A stretch of DNA of 64,000 nt from Diogma glabrata (GCA_963693315.1 OY856187.1:73715113-73779112); one strand, 5' to 3'. Counted from the stretch's first letter, positions 10,921 through 24,589 are shown. The notes: generated by a model not told the origin, from the sequence alone. Numbers and translations are program-made.

Positions 10921-11527
10921 TTCCTAATAACATATGTAATTGGTTTGGTTCTATATGCAATTTGAATATAAAACAAAAATTCAAAATAAAAACAATACAA
11001 ATAAATTGAAAAATTGCATACAAATGCAATCTTCGCAATTTTTCTTTTATATATACAATATCTAAATAACCATGAAGAACAAAAATTTGGTTAATTAGAT
11101 TTGGGGGTGATCATTATGGTTTTATGTTATTAAATATGAATTTTTTTAAACGCTGTGTGATATTAACACATGTTTTATTAAAGTTTATACATATCTGTTA
11201 TTTTTATAGGAATTTACATGCTTAATTTTACTGTTTAATTAACACTAACTAATTATTCGATTGGTAAATTATATAATAGCTCCCTAAAATGTTTTTCATA
11301 TATTTATTTTTATATATTTGTTTATATATATTTGTTATAATATTTGTTTATATATATTTGTTTTTTTTTTTTTTTTTTTTTTTTTTTTCATATTTTCTCA
11401 TAGTTTAAATTATTGAAATTAAAAAGTTTTGTTTTAGTGTTTTATGTTACTCAGAATTATTTCTATTGTGCAACAATCTGTTAATTAAAATTACAGTAAA
11501 CCTTCAATTTGTTTTTGTATCATCGAA
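10921..11527. other. AT-rich DNA and probable leader of the 11528 element
   Basis: A+T-rich, with a long T run (about 11361-11388). The last part may be the 5' UTR of the non-LTR element beginning near 11480; its exact start is not visible. Confidence 0.45.
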
Positions 11528-12355
11528 ATGTCAACCTGTAAAATATGCGCGCAATGTTTCGATAAAGAATCATTAATTGTGACATGTATATGCTGCAGTG
11601 CTTTTTTTCATGCAAACAGAACCCGCAACTGTGCAGAAATTTCAGCATCAGAAGAAAAAGTCATAAAACAAAAAACACCTATACCAAACATGATTTACAG
11701 ATGCTGTAAATGCAAAGCTGATGGCAGTTCCCCGTATGAAAGTGTTATAGCGGTTACAATTGGTGAATTAAATAAAAAAATTGAAAAACTTGAAGATATG
11801 TTTGCAACCATACAAAATACGCAAAGTGAGGTTAATAGAATAAAACCACAAATATCAGCAATTGAGACGGAGCTAAATAATCTCAAAGAGCGTAATACAG
11901 ATTTTGATAACAAAATTTGTTCGTCAATTGAAACCCAGATATTTCGCGAATTAAATGATAGGCAAAATCGGCAGAATAACATGATCATTTTCAATTTAAA
12001 TGATAATAATAACCCGCAAGAAGATTTAAGTAGAGTACAGGTTATATTCCAAGGCAATGCCCATTTAACAAACAATGTCAAGGTCGCTCGACTCGGTGTT
12101 TATACTACTAACAAAGTGAGACCTTTACGCTGTACGCTTCAGTCGCACGATGAAGTAATGTGGATTGTAAGAAATAACAAGAAATTAAGTAACTTGTTTC
12201 AAGAAAAAGTGTTTATAACTACTGATAAAACACCAAATGAGTTAAAAAATTTAAAAACCGTTCAATCACAACTCAATGAAAAAATCCAGGCAGGTGAAAC
12301 TAACTGTAGAATCAAATATCTAAATGGTTATCCAACCATTGTGACAAAAAACTAA
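11528..12355 (+). CDS. ORF1 of a two-ORF non-LTR retrotransposon (PHD-like finger)
   Basis: 275 residues, intact. The N-terminus has a PHD-like zinc finger with ligands C4, C7, C20, C23, H28, C35, C59 and C62. A Glu/Lys/Asn-rich segment at about 80-140, likely a coiled coil, follows (ELNKKIEKLEDMFATIQ). The C-terminal half (about 140-275, with MIIFNL and VFITTDKTPNEL) resembles the RRM/C-terminal domain of L1- and CR1-type ORF1 proteins. Such proteins bind element RNA and form the RNP. It ends 47 bp before ORF2. A PHD-type ORF1 points to the CR1/Jockey assemblage. It is the best-preserved part of this element; ORF2 is broken. Confidence 0.8.
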   Translation: MSTCKICAQCFDKESLIVTCICCSAFFHANRTRNCAEISASEEKVIKQKTPIPNMIYRCCKCKADGSSPYESVIAVTIGELNKKIEKLEDMFATIQNTQSEVNRIKPQISAIETELNNLKERNTDFDNKICSSIETQIFRELNDRQNRQNNMIIFNLNDNNNPQEDLSRVQVIFQGNAHLTNNVKVARLGVYTTNKVRPLRCTLQSHDEVMWIVRNNKKLSNLFQEKVFITTDKTPNELKNLKTVQSQLNEKIQAGETNCRIKYLNGYPTIVTKN

Positions 12356-12402
12356 TAAAACAACACAAAGCAATTTCTACTAACAGTCAACAACATCTTT
12401 TT

Positions 12403-15174
12403 ATGTACATGCAAAACGTCAGAAGCATATCCAACAAACTTTTCGATCTTAATACTAATACAACTAATACTTTAAAACAATATGATATCATTGCACTTAC
12501 TGAAACCTGGCTAACGGATAAAGTAAATGATGCAATGATTTTAAACAATAACTATGTAATTTATAGAAGTGACAGAAATCTCCAAACTACTGCTAAAATG
12601 AAGGGTGGTGGTGTTCTGATTGCTGTTCATAAGAAATATGCCAGTTCATACTTACATACCACCGAATGCAACCATAGATCAATATGAAGAGCACATCAAG
12701 GTCTTAGAGAAAGCCATAAACGAGCATAGTGAACACAAGATTATAATCTTGGGTGACTATAACATACCAGGTTACGAATGGCATGAAGAAGATAACAAAA
12801 TAAAGCTACAAGGATATCACAAAAGTTGTAGTGTTAGAGAAGCAGCAAAATATGTTACGAGGCATTTTAATTTACTAAATCTTTTGCAATACAATAATTT
12901 TAAAAATGCCTGTGGTAATGTATTAGATCTAGTCTTTTCTTCAGAAAAATTAACGGTTAATATTTGTGATGATCCATTAGTAAATTTAGATGTTAGTCAT
13001 GCTGCTTTCGATATTACTATATATGTTACTAACACCAATGAACTACATCACAATCAATCAATTTACAATTATAATAAAGCTGATTATGAGAAAATAAAAA
13101 TTAAATTAAATGAAATAAAATTTACAGATATTTTAAAAACAGATGACAACGATGATGTAAATGAATTACTTGATAAACTGTATACTCATTTGTATAAAAT
13201 TATAGATGAAAATATACCAGTTAAAATTATTAAATCTTCTAATTTTCCTGAATGGTACACTGTGCAATTACGTAATGCAATAATACTGAAAAAGAAGTTA
13301 CATCGCATTTATAAGGAAACCAATCTTCTCTTCGATAAAAACGAATTTGCCAAACAGCGGTCATTATGTAAATATTTAACTAAGAGAGACTATAAGGAGA
13401 AAATTAACGTTATTGAAGCCAATTTGAACACTAGCACAAAAGGTTTCTGGAATTTTGTTAAATCCAAACGGTCAAATACACCAACTGAAATGGTCTTTAA
13501 AGATCGAACGGCCAATGATGGGAAAAGTATTGTTGATCTGTTTGCTGACTATTTTGGAGCTGTATACCGAAAATCACCGCTAAATATTATTGATAGTTTT
13601 GCACACAGACACTACAGCTTTGATACCTTGGTCATTACCACTGAGGATATTGAAATCTCAATAAATAAATTAAAGGTTGATACATGTCCGGGACCTGACA
13701 ATATACATCCTTTGTTTGTAAAATCCGTAGCAGATTATCTAACACCACTATTACTCATTCTATTTAATAAATCAATACATACAGCAGTTTATCCAACGAA
13801 GTGGAAGGAAAGTTATGTAACACCTGTGTATAAATCTGGTAATAAAAACGATGTCAGCAATTATAGACCGATAACGATTGCTAATACATTTGCCAAAATA
13901 TTAGATCGGATTATATATGATAAGCTGTCTAGTTACATGTACAAGTTTATAATAGATGAACAACATGGTTCCATTCCAAAGAAGTCAACAACTACCAACT
14001 TGCTTGAATATAAAGAAAATATTATTGAATCTTTTATCAACAAGTTTTGCACATACACAATATATACAGACTATAGAAAAGCATTCGATACAGTTGATTT
14101 TGATTTACTTCTTCAAAAATGCAAAATGTATGGGATTGGAGCTAATATTTTGGAATGGTGTGGCTCGTATCTGAAAGGTCGAAAACAATTTGTCAAAATG
14201 TACAACTATATTTCAAAACGTATACTAGTAACATCTGGTGTTCCACAAGGATCCCATTTAGCGTCCTTATTTTATATAATCTTTATCAACGATATTAAAG
14301 ATGTGATCGAGTTCTCAAATTTTCTCTTGTTCATAGATGACATGAAGTTGTATAGAAATATAAGAAACTATAATGATTTGGAACTCCTTGATCAAGACTT
14401 GCAGAGTGTTGTTATTTGGAACAAAAAAATGGAATGGATTTCAATGAAAAAAAGTGCAAGATCATGGTGTTTGGCGATAAACCTGGTGATTTTGATTTTG
14501 GTTTTTACATTAATGGCGTGCGGCTGGAGTACACAGATACAGTGAAAGACTTAGGTATTGTTTTTGATAAACATCTTAGTTTTAGTGACCACATTGACTA
14601 CATTATTACAAAAGCAAAAAAAGCCTTGTGGGTACTAAAAAACACTGCCAAGGATTTCAACAGTATCAGTGCTATTACAATGTTATACAATATATCTGTT
14701 AAATCTATCCTCATGTACGCATCTATAATCTGGTCGCCGTCAGTAAATTATTTAATATATGATATTGAGAAAGTACAGCATCTTTTTTTCCGTTTCGCTG
14801 CATACAAACTTAGAGAGCCAATACCGTATTTTGAACATGATTATACCTACATCGCCAAGAAACTGAATATATGTACACTGGAGTCGAGTAGAAATTGCCA
14901 TGAATTATTATTTCTTTATTATATCATCAACAACAAACTGGATTCTACAAACATACTTTCGCAACTAAATTTTTATGTTCCTGCACGTAAATTCAGAAAT
15001 AATATAATAATTTTTCAAATTCCTTATGCTTATAGATCAGTCGCTGATAAGTCTACAATATACAATATATGTTTGCTGGCCAATACACATGCAAAGTGGA
15101 TTGATTTATTTCACCCGTCACTAGGATATTTCAAAACACTATTAAATGATAATGTCAAAATATATAATTGAACA
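12403..15174 (+). pseudogene. ORF2 (endonuclease plus reverse transcriptase), frameshifted
   Basis: Three frames must be joined. 12403-12687 gives the start of an apurinic-type endonuclease (MYMQNVRSISNK, ALTETWL, GGGVLIAV). 12640-14545 gives the endonuclease continuation (IIILGDYNIPGYEW) and RT (NYRPITIANTFAKILDR, DYRKAFDTVDFD, SGVPQGSHLAS, FIDDMKLY). 14416-15171 gives the C-terminus (VKDLGIVFD, YASIIWSP). Where frames 1 and 2 meet, several tens of endonuclease residues seem deleted. The RT catalytic box is FIDD instead of FADD. After the stop, the sequence runs to an A-rich tail near 15247-15270. Probably a dead CR1/Jockey-like copy. Confidence 0.85.
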
Positions 15175-15270
15175 AAATGTTAAACCTTTAGATTAAAATG
15201 TTATATTATATTTCAATTTGTTAAATGGGAGTGTATCCCGTAGAAATAATAAATAAAAAAAAAAAAAAAA

Positions 15271-15884
15271 TATAGATCCTTTTGAACGCCTATCGCACAA
15301 AGATCTATCAATTTGTTCGAATAGTATTTGCAAGTAAATGTCAACAAAACTAAAACAAAATTCAATATTAATTTTATATAAATTTTCATTTTTTTAATTT
15401 TCACATATATTAGGCTTTGTAAGATATGTAAAAGGTTTTGTTTAAGCTTATAAAATTGGAGCCTCTAGGGATAGAAAGCTGAAAATTTCTGAGATTATAG
15501 TTGAAAAGTTACTCTAAAAGAAAATATGAGTTTAAGCAAAAGAAACTCAAAAATGATGAAGACATGGACGTTTGCGTTTGTTTTTGTTTTAACCGACCCA
15601 GGGTCTCAACCTCTGAACTTAAACAATTTATTTTTTAAGTTTTGGATAGATTTATCTACGTTTTTATGTTTTGGCAGGTTTTCATTTGTAAGCTTGGTTA
15701 TTTTCATCTATATCGAGGACAACAAAGTTCAGTACATTTTTGAAACAGCTGATTTTTCAGGAACCTTTTGTGCTGAGGTTTTCATTTTGCAAAAAATGAT
15801 AAAAAATAGTTTAAATATTCAATATTTATCAATTTTATTTAACCATTATGATTTAAACGGAAGTTATAACGTCTTAGTTTATTC
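15271..15884. other. AT-rich sequence, no supported gene
   Basis: A 127-codon open frame at 15526-15909 has no recognisable domain and runs into repeat Y, so it is not called. Otherwise A+T-rich. Confidence 0.5.
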
Positions 15885-16320
<436 letters not shown>

Positions 16321-16807
16321 CAAAAAGTAAAACAGAGATGTATCATTTATTTTGGGATAAATTTGTTTTGAAAACAATCATCAATCAATCAAACATTAAT
16401 TAAATTTGTACTCCTAGTTCGTACCATTTGTTTGTTGTGACATTTGTTTACATATGCACTGTTATTTTTATTATAATTATTTTTAATTATCAACATTTTG
16501 TTATACTACCTTCTACAAAATCATTAATATTTTTACTAGTTTTTGGTTTTCTATTATAATTGGTTGAATTTCAATAGTAATTTATTCATTATATGTATTT
16601 TTTTTTGTCCATTTCAATGGGACCCAACAGTTTTTTTTAGTATTTTAATCTGAGACACTGAGTATGCGAACATGCGCATATGAATATGCGCACAACTATA
16701 CCTTTTCCTCTTACTACTATACTTACATACCTTTTCCCAAAGGTTGCACAAAAATATGACATTTTTATGTAATGTATTTTTATATATGCATTTTTATGTT
16801 TTTCCAA
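16321..16807. other. AT-rich sequence, no supported gene
   Basis: No recognisable feature. The RT fragment begins just after. Confidence 0.5.
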
Positions 16808-17976
16808 ATATGGAACTATTTAAAATCGATTATTTTTAATAAAACCACAAATGCAAAACCAAGTACAATCTTCGTGCAAATTGGAAATGATTTAATTAAT
16901 GATCCTCTTTTAGTGGCAAACTCTTTTAATAAATTCTTTATTAAAATAACCTCAGACCTTACCAAACATTTAAGAGCTCCTAGCATCTGTGAATTTGATG
17001 ATATTACTTATAATATATCATATCCTCTCAATTGGACTCCAGTTGATTCTAGGGAAATTTCAACCGTTATTAAGGCGTTGAAGACGGGCGCTGCAACGGG
17101 TGTCGACGGTATATCAACAAAGTTTCTGAAATATATCAGTTGCAATATCAGTGAAATCCTAGCAAAGTTAATTAACAGAGTTATGGAAGACGGAATATTT
17201 CTTGACATATTAAAAAAATCCAGAGTAGTTCCCGTCTTCAAATCCGGAAATAAACTAGATTTGAATTGTTACCGACCTATTTCAGTCCTGAGTTCTCTTT
17301 CTAAAGTGGTGGAGAAAATCTTCTTGAAAAGGTTTGACGAGTTTCTGATTGAAAATAATGTTATCTCTAACCGACAATTTGGCTTTTCCTCACACTCAAA
17401 CACAACAGCAGCATGTCTCAATTTAACTAATTTCATTAGTGTTCAATTCGATCAGAAAAAATATGTGTCTTGCATATTTTTAGATATACGTAAGGCATTT
17501 GATTCCGTCCTATTTGATATATTGCTATTTAAACTAAGGAAACTTGCACTTACTGACGCTCAATTAAATTTTTTTAAAACCTGTTTAGAAAATAGAACTC
17601 AGGCTGTTTTTATTGATGGAAAGATTAGTAGCGAGGAATATGTTGTGTCGGGAGTACCGCAAGGTTCAATCCTAGGCCCTTGTTTATTTAGATTTTATAT
17701 AAATGACATGAGTCTACTGGAGCTACATGGAATTCTGCAACTATTTGCAGATGATGGAGTTCTGATGTACACAAGTGATTCATTAGAGGATCTATATTTT
17801 TGAATTTATTGCAAGGGTGGTTTGACAAAATTTTCTTGTCTTAAACAATGAAAAAACCAAATTCATTGTATTTGAAAATAAAAATTTAGATTCAATTGAC
17901 GGGAATAATTTGCAAATTTTTTACAATAACTATGTAATAGAAAGAGTTAAAACTGTTACATATCTGGGATTAACAA
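16808..17976 (+). pseudogene. non-LTR reverse transcriptase fragment, upstream part
   Basis: RT of a third non-LTR family. It shows FNKFF, the fingers motif ATGVDGISTKFLK, LNCYRPISVLSSLSKVVE, the palm box FLDIRKAFDSV, SGVPQGSILGP and the catalytic QLFADDGVLMY. No endonuclease precedes it, so the copy is 5'-truncated. The frame stops at 17803. The remaining thumb region is recognisable in another frame, up to TYLGL just before a transposon inserted at 17977. The coding sequence resumes at 20160. CR1/L2-like style; clade not certain. Confidence 0.85.
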
Positions 17977-20159
17977 CCCGAGTCGAAATTTAACTACTCT
18001 TTAAAACCTACAAATTCTACTATTTAGAATTTAGAGCATTTAAGTATCACTTATTTTCAATACAAAAATAACATCTACATAGCTCCTACAAGGGCTACTT
18101 ACCGGAAAAAATCCATTTAAGGTGTTAAATAGACGTTAAAAAAATTTCTTTCGGTCTTTTCCGTAATATTAAAAAACAAAAAGAAAAAAAAAATTGTTTG
18201 ATGCGATAATAAAAATAAACAAAAGAAAAGAAAGAACAAGAAAGAACAAGAAATATAAGAATATAGAAAAATAAAATGTCTTTTGATATATTTTAACATG
18301 GTTGGTTTTATTTAACATTTTAGGAAATAATTTATATGTATTTAATTGAATTTAATATTTTAATGTTATATAAAATTATGTGCGAAAGAAATTTTTCAGT
18401 TAATCTAATATAAATAATCTCGCTAAACAATTAGGCCCTCTTAATAATTAATTTTAGTGATTTAAAAAAAATATAATATTATTTTAATATTTTTTATTTG
18501 TCTTGTTTCATATCGATTTATCGATATTTTGATTTAATTTTTCATAATACTGAGAAATTTATGGAAAATTAGTATTATTTTCTACACATAATTCAAATAT
18601 TTAAATTTTTTGATTTCTGAATTTTGGTCTTTTAAATTGTATCATTAAAAAAATGGCGAAAAAATGGACGCATCCTTTACAAACAAAATCACACTCATAC
18701 ATTTCCAATTTAGAACTTTAATATACGAACGCTATCTTCATGTATAAAAATGTTTGTCGGGCTTGATGTGAAATAAGATCGGAATCGTAAATAGTTTTTG
18801 AAGATTCAAATAAGATGTAATTTTGTACATTGATAGAATTGATAGGACTTTTTAAGTTCTTAGGATATGATAAGTACTTAGTAAGGTGTTGAAAAACAGG
18901 CTTATTTAGGTGTAAAGTAGTATTTTAATGTCGCTTTCTTTGGCTTGATGGAAAAAAGATTGATTTATTTACTTGCCAACGAACAGCATAAAATAAATCA
19001 ATCTACTTTTGTAAATGTAGTAGTAAATTGTTTTGACTTTTTGTTCTGTCACTTGATATGTTTGGTTATGTTTACAGTTGAAAATGTTAGATTTTACGTT
19101 TTATCATTTTATTTGTAATAACTTTATTATTAGAAATTTAAATAATAATAAATTATTTTTGAACAAAATAATAATAATAATTAAAATGGCGGTTTTTTTT
19201 ACATAAATTTGACAATTAAAAACAATATTTCAATGTATTTGTAAAATCTACCAAAAAATCTAGATTTTTAAAACTTGATCTAGATCAAAATAAAAATCAA
19301 TCTTTTTTTGCCTAAGAGCACAAACTGATAGCTAATTTGATCTGACAGCTAATTTTTTTGATCTCAGATCAATTTTTTTTTTCAAAATAGCACGACATAA
19401 GCATAAGTAGACTGTAAATAGTTTTTATTCTCTTCCATTTAATTATATCAGCTTTATTTGTATGTTTTTTCGATAATAATAGTATGTATTATTGTATTAT
19501 TTTTTAACCTATAGCCTAATGAACTTAACCTAGTGCCTAATGAAACTTTTATTCAATTGGTATGATTCCAATTGGTCAAATTATTTTGATTTCATTAAAA
19601 TTATTTTCAAATTATAATCACATTTGCTTTGATAAGTTTTGTTCAAAAATCAAATTTTGAGTAATTCTCTTATTTCGTTTAGTTGAACTTGGTTTATTGT
19701 ATGAGAAGGGCGTTTTTTATCATCAGGGTTTTTTTATTAAGAAATTTGATTTATCAATTAAAACAATAAAGATTTATTGTTTTAATTGAAGAAAATGTTT
19801 TTATTTTTTATAATACACAATTCTTTTTTATAATAAAATCTTTGTCAGAGAATAAAGTATTGTAATCGATTCGTGAATAATGAATTTTATTCTCTCGCAA
19901 ATTAAAATTCTCGCTCGTGCCTCGCTCGAATTTTAAACTTTTGCTTGAGAATAAACTACTTCATTATTCACTCATTGATTAAACTACTATTTGAGATTCT
20001 AATTAGATGTTAAATAGTATGTTTTTAGAATTTGCAGGAGTTAATAAGTTTATCGAGAATAAAAAGCTCTTATTTACAGGCAATAAAGGACGAAAAGGAC
20101 TAAAATAGGTTCATTTGAGAATGTCGACTACTTAAATCGTAGTTAAAGTTCGACTCGGG
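17977..20159. mobile_element. 2183-bp DNA transposon with CCCGAGTCGAA termini and AA duplication
   Basis: Inserted inside the RT of 16808-20727. Both ends read CCCGAGTCGAA inward, then A or C, then TTTAACTAC: one mismatch in 21 bp. The flanks carry AA (17975-17976 and 20160-20161). Removing the element and one AA gives continuous RT codons (GL, T, IDSK). The interior is A+T-rich with no long ORF or recognisable transposase, so it is non-autonomous or decayed. The AA duplication is not the TA, TTAA or 8-bp signature of common superfamilies. Superfamily unassigned. Confidence 0.75.
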
Positions 20160-20727
20160 AATTGACAGCAAGATGAAATGGTCCTCGCATATTAAAAACA
20201 TAAAATCTGCAATCGTTCCATATATTTTTGCAGTTAATCGTACAAAAACCATACTACCGAAGGAATCACTGCTCTTAATTTATAATTCTTATATTATGTC
20301 TAGACTTATTTATATGAATCCAATTTGGAGTGGTTGTGCGAGATATATGATTGACGAGCTTATAATATTACAGAAACGCGTTTTAAAATTTATTATGCGA
20401 GTTCCAGTTTTATATCCTACAGCTATGTTGTATGAACGGTTTTTGGCTTTTGATATCATAATTGACAGAGAATTATTATTATTAGTTTTTAAGATTATAA
20501 ATAATATGCTGAAACACAACTTTGTTTTAATTAAGGTAGGTGATTCTCATCAACACAATACGAGGCGACAATCTTATTTTAGAATAGAGTTCTTTTCCAC
20601 AAACGCTAGTAACAATAACGTAATTTACCGAGGCTTAAATAAGTTTAATTTGTTACCGCAACAAATTAAACACCAAGAAAGCTTTGTATTATTTAAAAAA
20701 ATGCTTACAAACTATTTAAAAGCTTAA
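20160..20727 (+). pseudogene. non-LTR reverse transcriptase fragment, downstream part
   Basis: Continues the RT of 16808-17976: after MKWSSHI come SYIMSRLIYMNPIWSG (the C-terminal region after the thumb), LQKRVLKFIM and a terminal FKKMLTNYLKA before the stop. 184 codons stay open from the ATG at 20173. It abuts repeat X copy B at about 20728, so the native 3' UTR is missing or displaced. Confidence 0.85.
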
Positions 20728-21989
20728 CTATTACTTCGGTCTGAAAGACCTAAGTATTACATTCATGAGCTCAAAGTCAAATTCTTACCCCCACTTTTTT
20801 TGACATTTCTCGACGTTTTAGGACCTCCTGATTCTAAAAATGCAAAAAAAAAAATGTATGTCTGTCTGCCGGCCGGCCGTCCGTCCGGCCGCCGTCATTA
20901 CCTACGCTGCAGTGAAAACCGCTGGAGGGATTTCAAAAATTTTTTTTTCTAAAAATAGGTTTATTCAAGGGACAGGTCCGAAAGGACGCTGTGCTCGATA
21001 ACTGTACCGGAAGTGTGTCAAAAAAATCATTATGTGTGTCAAAAATAGCAAATTTTCATATTTTCGGCTTAAAAAACGTTCATTTTAAGTGATTACGAGT
21101 AGGAACATTAAATTTGGAGAGATCTTGATGGTAGGGATCGGTATGTGAGATCAAAAACTAGATTATTGCATTATAAGTTTGTCAAAAAAATGTTGTCAAG
21201 TGTGTCAAAAGAGAGATTTTTATTCATTTTTTTACCTAATTTTTTGGAAAAAAAATAAAATTGATTGTTTGTTTGAAATGAGATTTTATTATTATTATTG
21301 AGAATTATGGCATTATAAGTTTGTCAAAAAAATGTTGTCAAGTGTGTCAAAAGAGAGATTTTTATTTATTTTTACCCAATTTTTTGGAAAAAATAAAATT
21401 GTTTGTTTATATGAAATTTTATTATTATTATTGAGAATTATGGCATTATAAGTTTGTCAAAAAATGTTGTCAAGTGTGTCAAAAAATAATTTCATTTATT
21501 TTTTAGCCAATTTTTTGGAAAAAAAAATGTGGCTGTTTTTAGACGTAAATGTAATTGAAATTGATAATGGAAATTTTTGAATTTGTTATAGTTTTTGAAA
21601 TATTTTTGGAATTTTGAAAAAGTTTGTATTTTTGATTTTGTAATAATTTTTGCAATATTTTTAGAATTTCGGAAAAAGTTTTAATTTTTTGATTTCGTAA
21701 GAATTTTTGGAATATTTTTAGAATTTTGAAAAATTTTTGATTTTATTATAATTTTTGGAATTTTGAAAAAATTTTCAATATTTGATTTTGTAATAATTTT
21801 TGCAATATTTTTAGAATTTTGGAAAAAGTTTGAATTTTTAAGAATTTTTGGATTATTATTGGAATTTAGAAAAAGTTTCAATACATGATTTCATTCTGAT
21901 TTTTGGAATTTTGAAAAAGGTTTCAATTTTTGATTTTGTTATAATTTTTGCATTATTTTTAGAATTTTGAAAATAATTGAATTTTTTAA
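20728..21989 (+). repeat. repeat family X, copy B
   Basis: Begins TTACTTCGGTCTGAAAGACC and carries the GGCCGGCCGTCCGTCCGG patch (near 20872), the TTGTCAAGTGTGTCAAAA units (three or four, about 135 bp apart, 21180-21500) and the AAATTTTTGATTTTG-type A/T blocks. Opposite orientation to copy A. It is cut off by the TA array at 21990, before the end seen in copies A, C and D. Confidence 0.75.
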
Positions 21990-22174
<185 letters not shown>

Positions 22175-23172
22175 CAATTTCACGAAGATTCAACAACGTT
22201 TTGAGTTGACCCCTTTTAATTTTGATTATTTTTTGTTTAGAGATAGTCTTTGATAAATAAAAAATACAAGTTCTCTTAGAATTTTTTTTTTCGACCAGGG
22301 GTCTTCACAGGGTGCCCCTCAATTTTTTGTTATTTTGTGATGTGACTGCATTTTGACGAGCGATTGTAGAAAAACTACTGAATCGATTTTCATAAATGAT
22401 ATGTCGTTGAATAGGTATTAGAACAAAGTTTTTAAAAATGTACACTGTTAATTTTTTGAAATAATTTTTAACGGTGTAACATAAGAAAAAAACGGTGTAA
22501 TTGAAAAAAAGATGGCATAGCCTTTTTTTTTTTTTTTTTTTTTAAACTAAATTGAAGCTTATTTTATATCTAACCACTTGTGAAAGTTGAGGACACGTGT
22601 TATTTTTTGTTTTAAAGATAAAATTCGTTGTGCATATGACTGTCGGGAATCAGTTTTTTTTGTTCTGAAGGAAAATTATAAAAATGGCGTTATAAACTAA
22701 GAGATATTTTTTTTATGTTAAATATCAAATATTTTATTATTAGATGAACTTTTTAAAATATTATAAAAATTATATATGTAGTACAATAAATAAAATAAAT
22801 ACAATTGTTAAAAATGATTTACTTATTTTACAAACAGAAGTTTCTTTTGAATAGGAAAGCACTTCTGCAATTATTTTCTTTGTATTAGATGGCATAGAAC
22901 ATGAAATGTTTATTTATCACTTTTAGTAATCACTTGTCACTCTTATAAAAAATAATTTGACAGTCTTGACTGCAAACAAAAAAGCCGTATAAACAACTAA
23001 ATCTATTTAGGAACTTTTGACTGGAGAAGTATTATGTTCGTATTATGTTATTATGGAATCATAAAGTAAAAGATTGTTTATCAACATTAAATTACAAATA
23101 TTTTATTATTGAATAAACTTTTTAAAATATCATACAAATTATATATGTGAAAATAAATATAGTTATTAAAAA

Positions 23173-23538
23173 TTATTTACTTATTTTACATTCAAAAGTT
23201 TCTTTTGAGTTGGAAAACATTTTTGCATTTATTGTCTTAGTATCTACTGGTACAAAAGAATGAAATTTTTGAGTTCCACTTATAGCAATCGCATTTTTAT
23301 ATCGATTTTGTAATTTTTCTTTTGTTAATTGATATTCATTTTTATCGGCGTATCCAAAGTTCATGGTAGATTCCCATTTTAAAGCCCATTCGAAAAGTTT
23401 TTTTGGTGTATCAATAATATTATCTTCGCTCGCCATACTATAACGGTGTGCAGCACGCTTCAGTGTACCACCAATTCCATCACAAGGTCCCTTTCCATGG
23501 CTGGTAGCATGAAAATGCCATTCAGCGTCAACCTTAAA
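23173..23538 (-). pseudogene. C-terminal fragment of a GPCDGIGGT-motif protein, left arm
   Basis: Last 87 residues from MASEDN to KISK, stop at 23173. The open frame extends upstream through a conserved-looking block, DAEWHFHATSH then PCDGIGGTLKR. I recognise this block, followed by a TP..L..W...T segment and GT.K.HSF.P, as the C-terminal part of a multi-copy arthropod protein family of unknown function; I cannot name it. No N-terminus, promoter or splice site precedes it: the spacer of the palindrome starts right after. It is therefore a fragment, mirrored at 23573-23938. Membership rests on memory of the motif. Confidence 0.6.
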
Positions 23539-23572
23539 TTAACTAATTAACTTATGCCACCATAAAGAAGAC

Positions 23573-23938
23573 TTTAAGGTTGACGCTGAATGGCATTTTC
23601 ATGCTACCAGCCATAGAAAGAGACCTTGTGATGGAATTGGTGGTACACTGAAACGTGCTGCACACCGTTATAGTATGGCGAGCGAAGATAATATTATTGA
23701 TACACCAAAAAAACTTTTCGAATGGGCTTTAAAATGGGAATCTACCATGAACTTTGGATACGCCGATAAAAATGAATATCAATTAACAAAAGAAAAATTA
23801 CAAAATCGATATAAAAATGCGATTACTATAAGTGGAACTCAAAAATTTCATTCTTTTGTACCAGTAGATACTAAGACAATAAATGCAAAAATGTTTTCCA
23901 ACTCAAAAGAAACTTTTGAATGTAAAATAAGTAAATAA
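23573..23938 (+). pseudogene. C-terminal fragment of a GPCDGIGGT-motif protein, right arm
   Basis: Mirror copy of 23173-23538. It encodes the same C-terminal piece with few changes (in MASEDN...KISK, one Ala-to-Thr). Diverged relatives of only the last 25 or so codons (KETSVCKISK) lie in the outer arms near 28570-28650 and, inverted, near 22820-22900. The family's 3' end has thus been copied several times within this structure. Confidence 0.6.
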
Positions 23939-24107
23939 TTTTTAATAACTATATTTATTTTCACATATATAATTTGTATGATATTTTAAAAAGTTTATTC
24001 AATAATAAAATAATTCTAAGACACTAGAAATGAATGTATTCAATTGAATAGAATGAAAAATTGCTTTTGAAAAGTGAAAGATCCGTAACAAAAGTTTTAT
24101 CTCAATT

Positions 24108-24191
24108 CCGGTCGGTTCGGGGAATCGAACCGGCGTCCCTCTGATCAAAGTTTATATGGTTAACCATTTAACCAACTCGACCAGCGACGAG
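24108..24191 (-). ncRNA. tRNA-derived sequence with pol III A and B boxes (left arm)
   Basis: Mirror image of the right-arm unit in palindrome 2, with identical A and B boxes. The two units point away from the palindrome centre. Confidence 0.5.
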
Positions 24192-24589
24192 ATAAAATTT
24201 TGTTTTTGGACGATCGACTTAACATCACAATTATTTAATTCATTTTTAATGTCAATTTTTTGTCTTATTTATTTATTCTACGAACACGTTTTACCGTTCT
24301 TCATACCTCAACTAAGTTGACATTGAATGAAGAACATATGGATCTACGAATATGGGAGACAAATCCCAACTAGTGGAGAATGGCCACTAACTAGTGGCCA
24401 TTCTCCACTAGTTGGGATTTGTCTCCCATATTCGTAGATCCATATGTTCTTCATTCAATGTCAACTTAGTTGCGGTATGAAGAACGGTAAAACGTGTTCG
24501 TAGAATAAATAAATAAGACAAAAAATTGACATTAAAAATGAATTAAATAATTGTGATGTTAAGTCGATCGTCCAAAAACAAAATTTTAT

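Larger units (their letters stand above)
23099..24012. repeat. inner palindrome 1, gene fragment in both arms
   Basis: Arms 23099-23538 and 23573-24012, with a 34-nt spacer. Mirror positions sum to 47111 along the whole length, so no indels separate the arms; only scattered substitutions do (for example Ala versus Thr at one codon). Confidence 0.9.
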
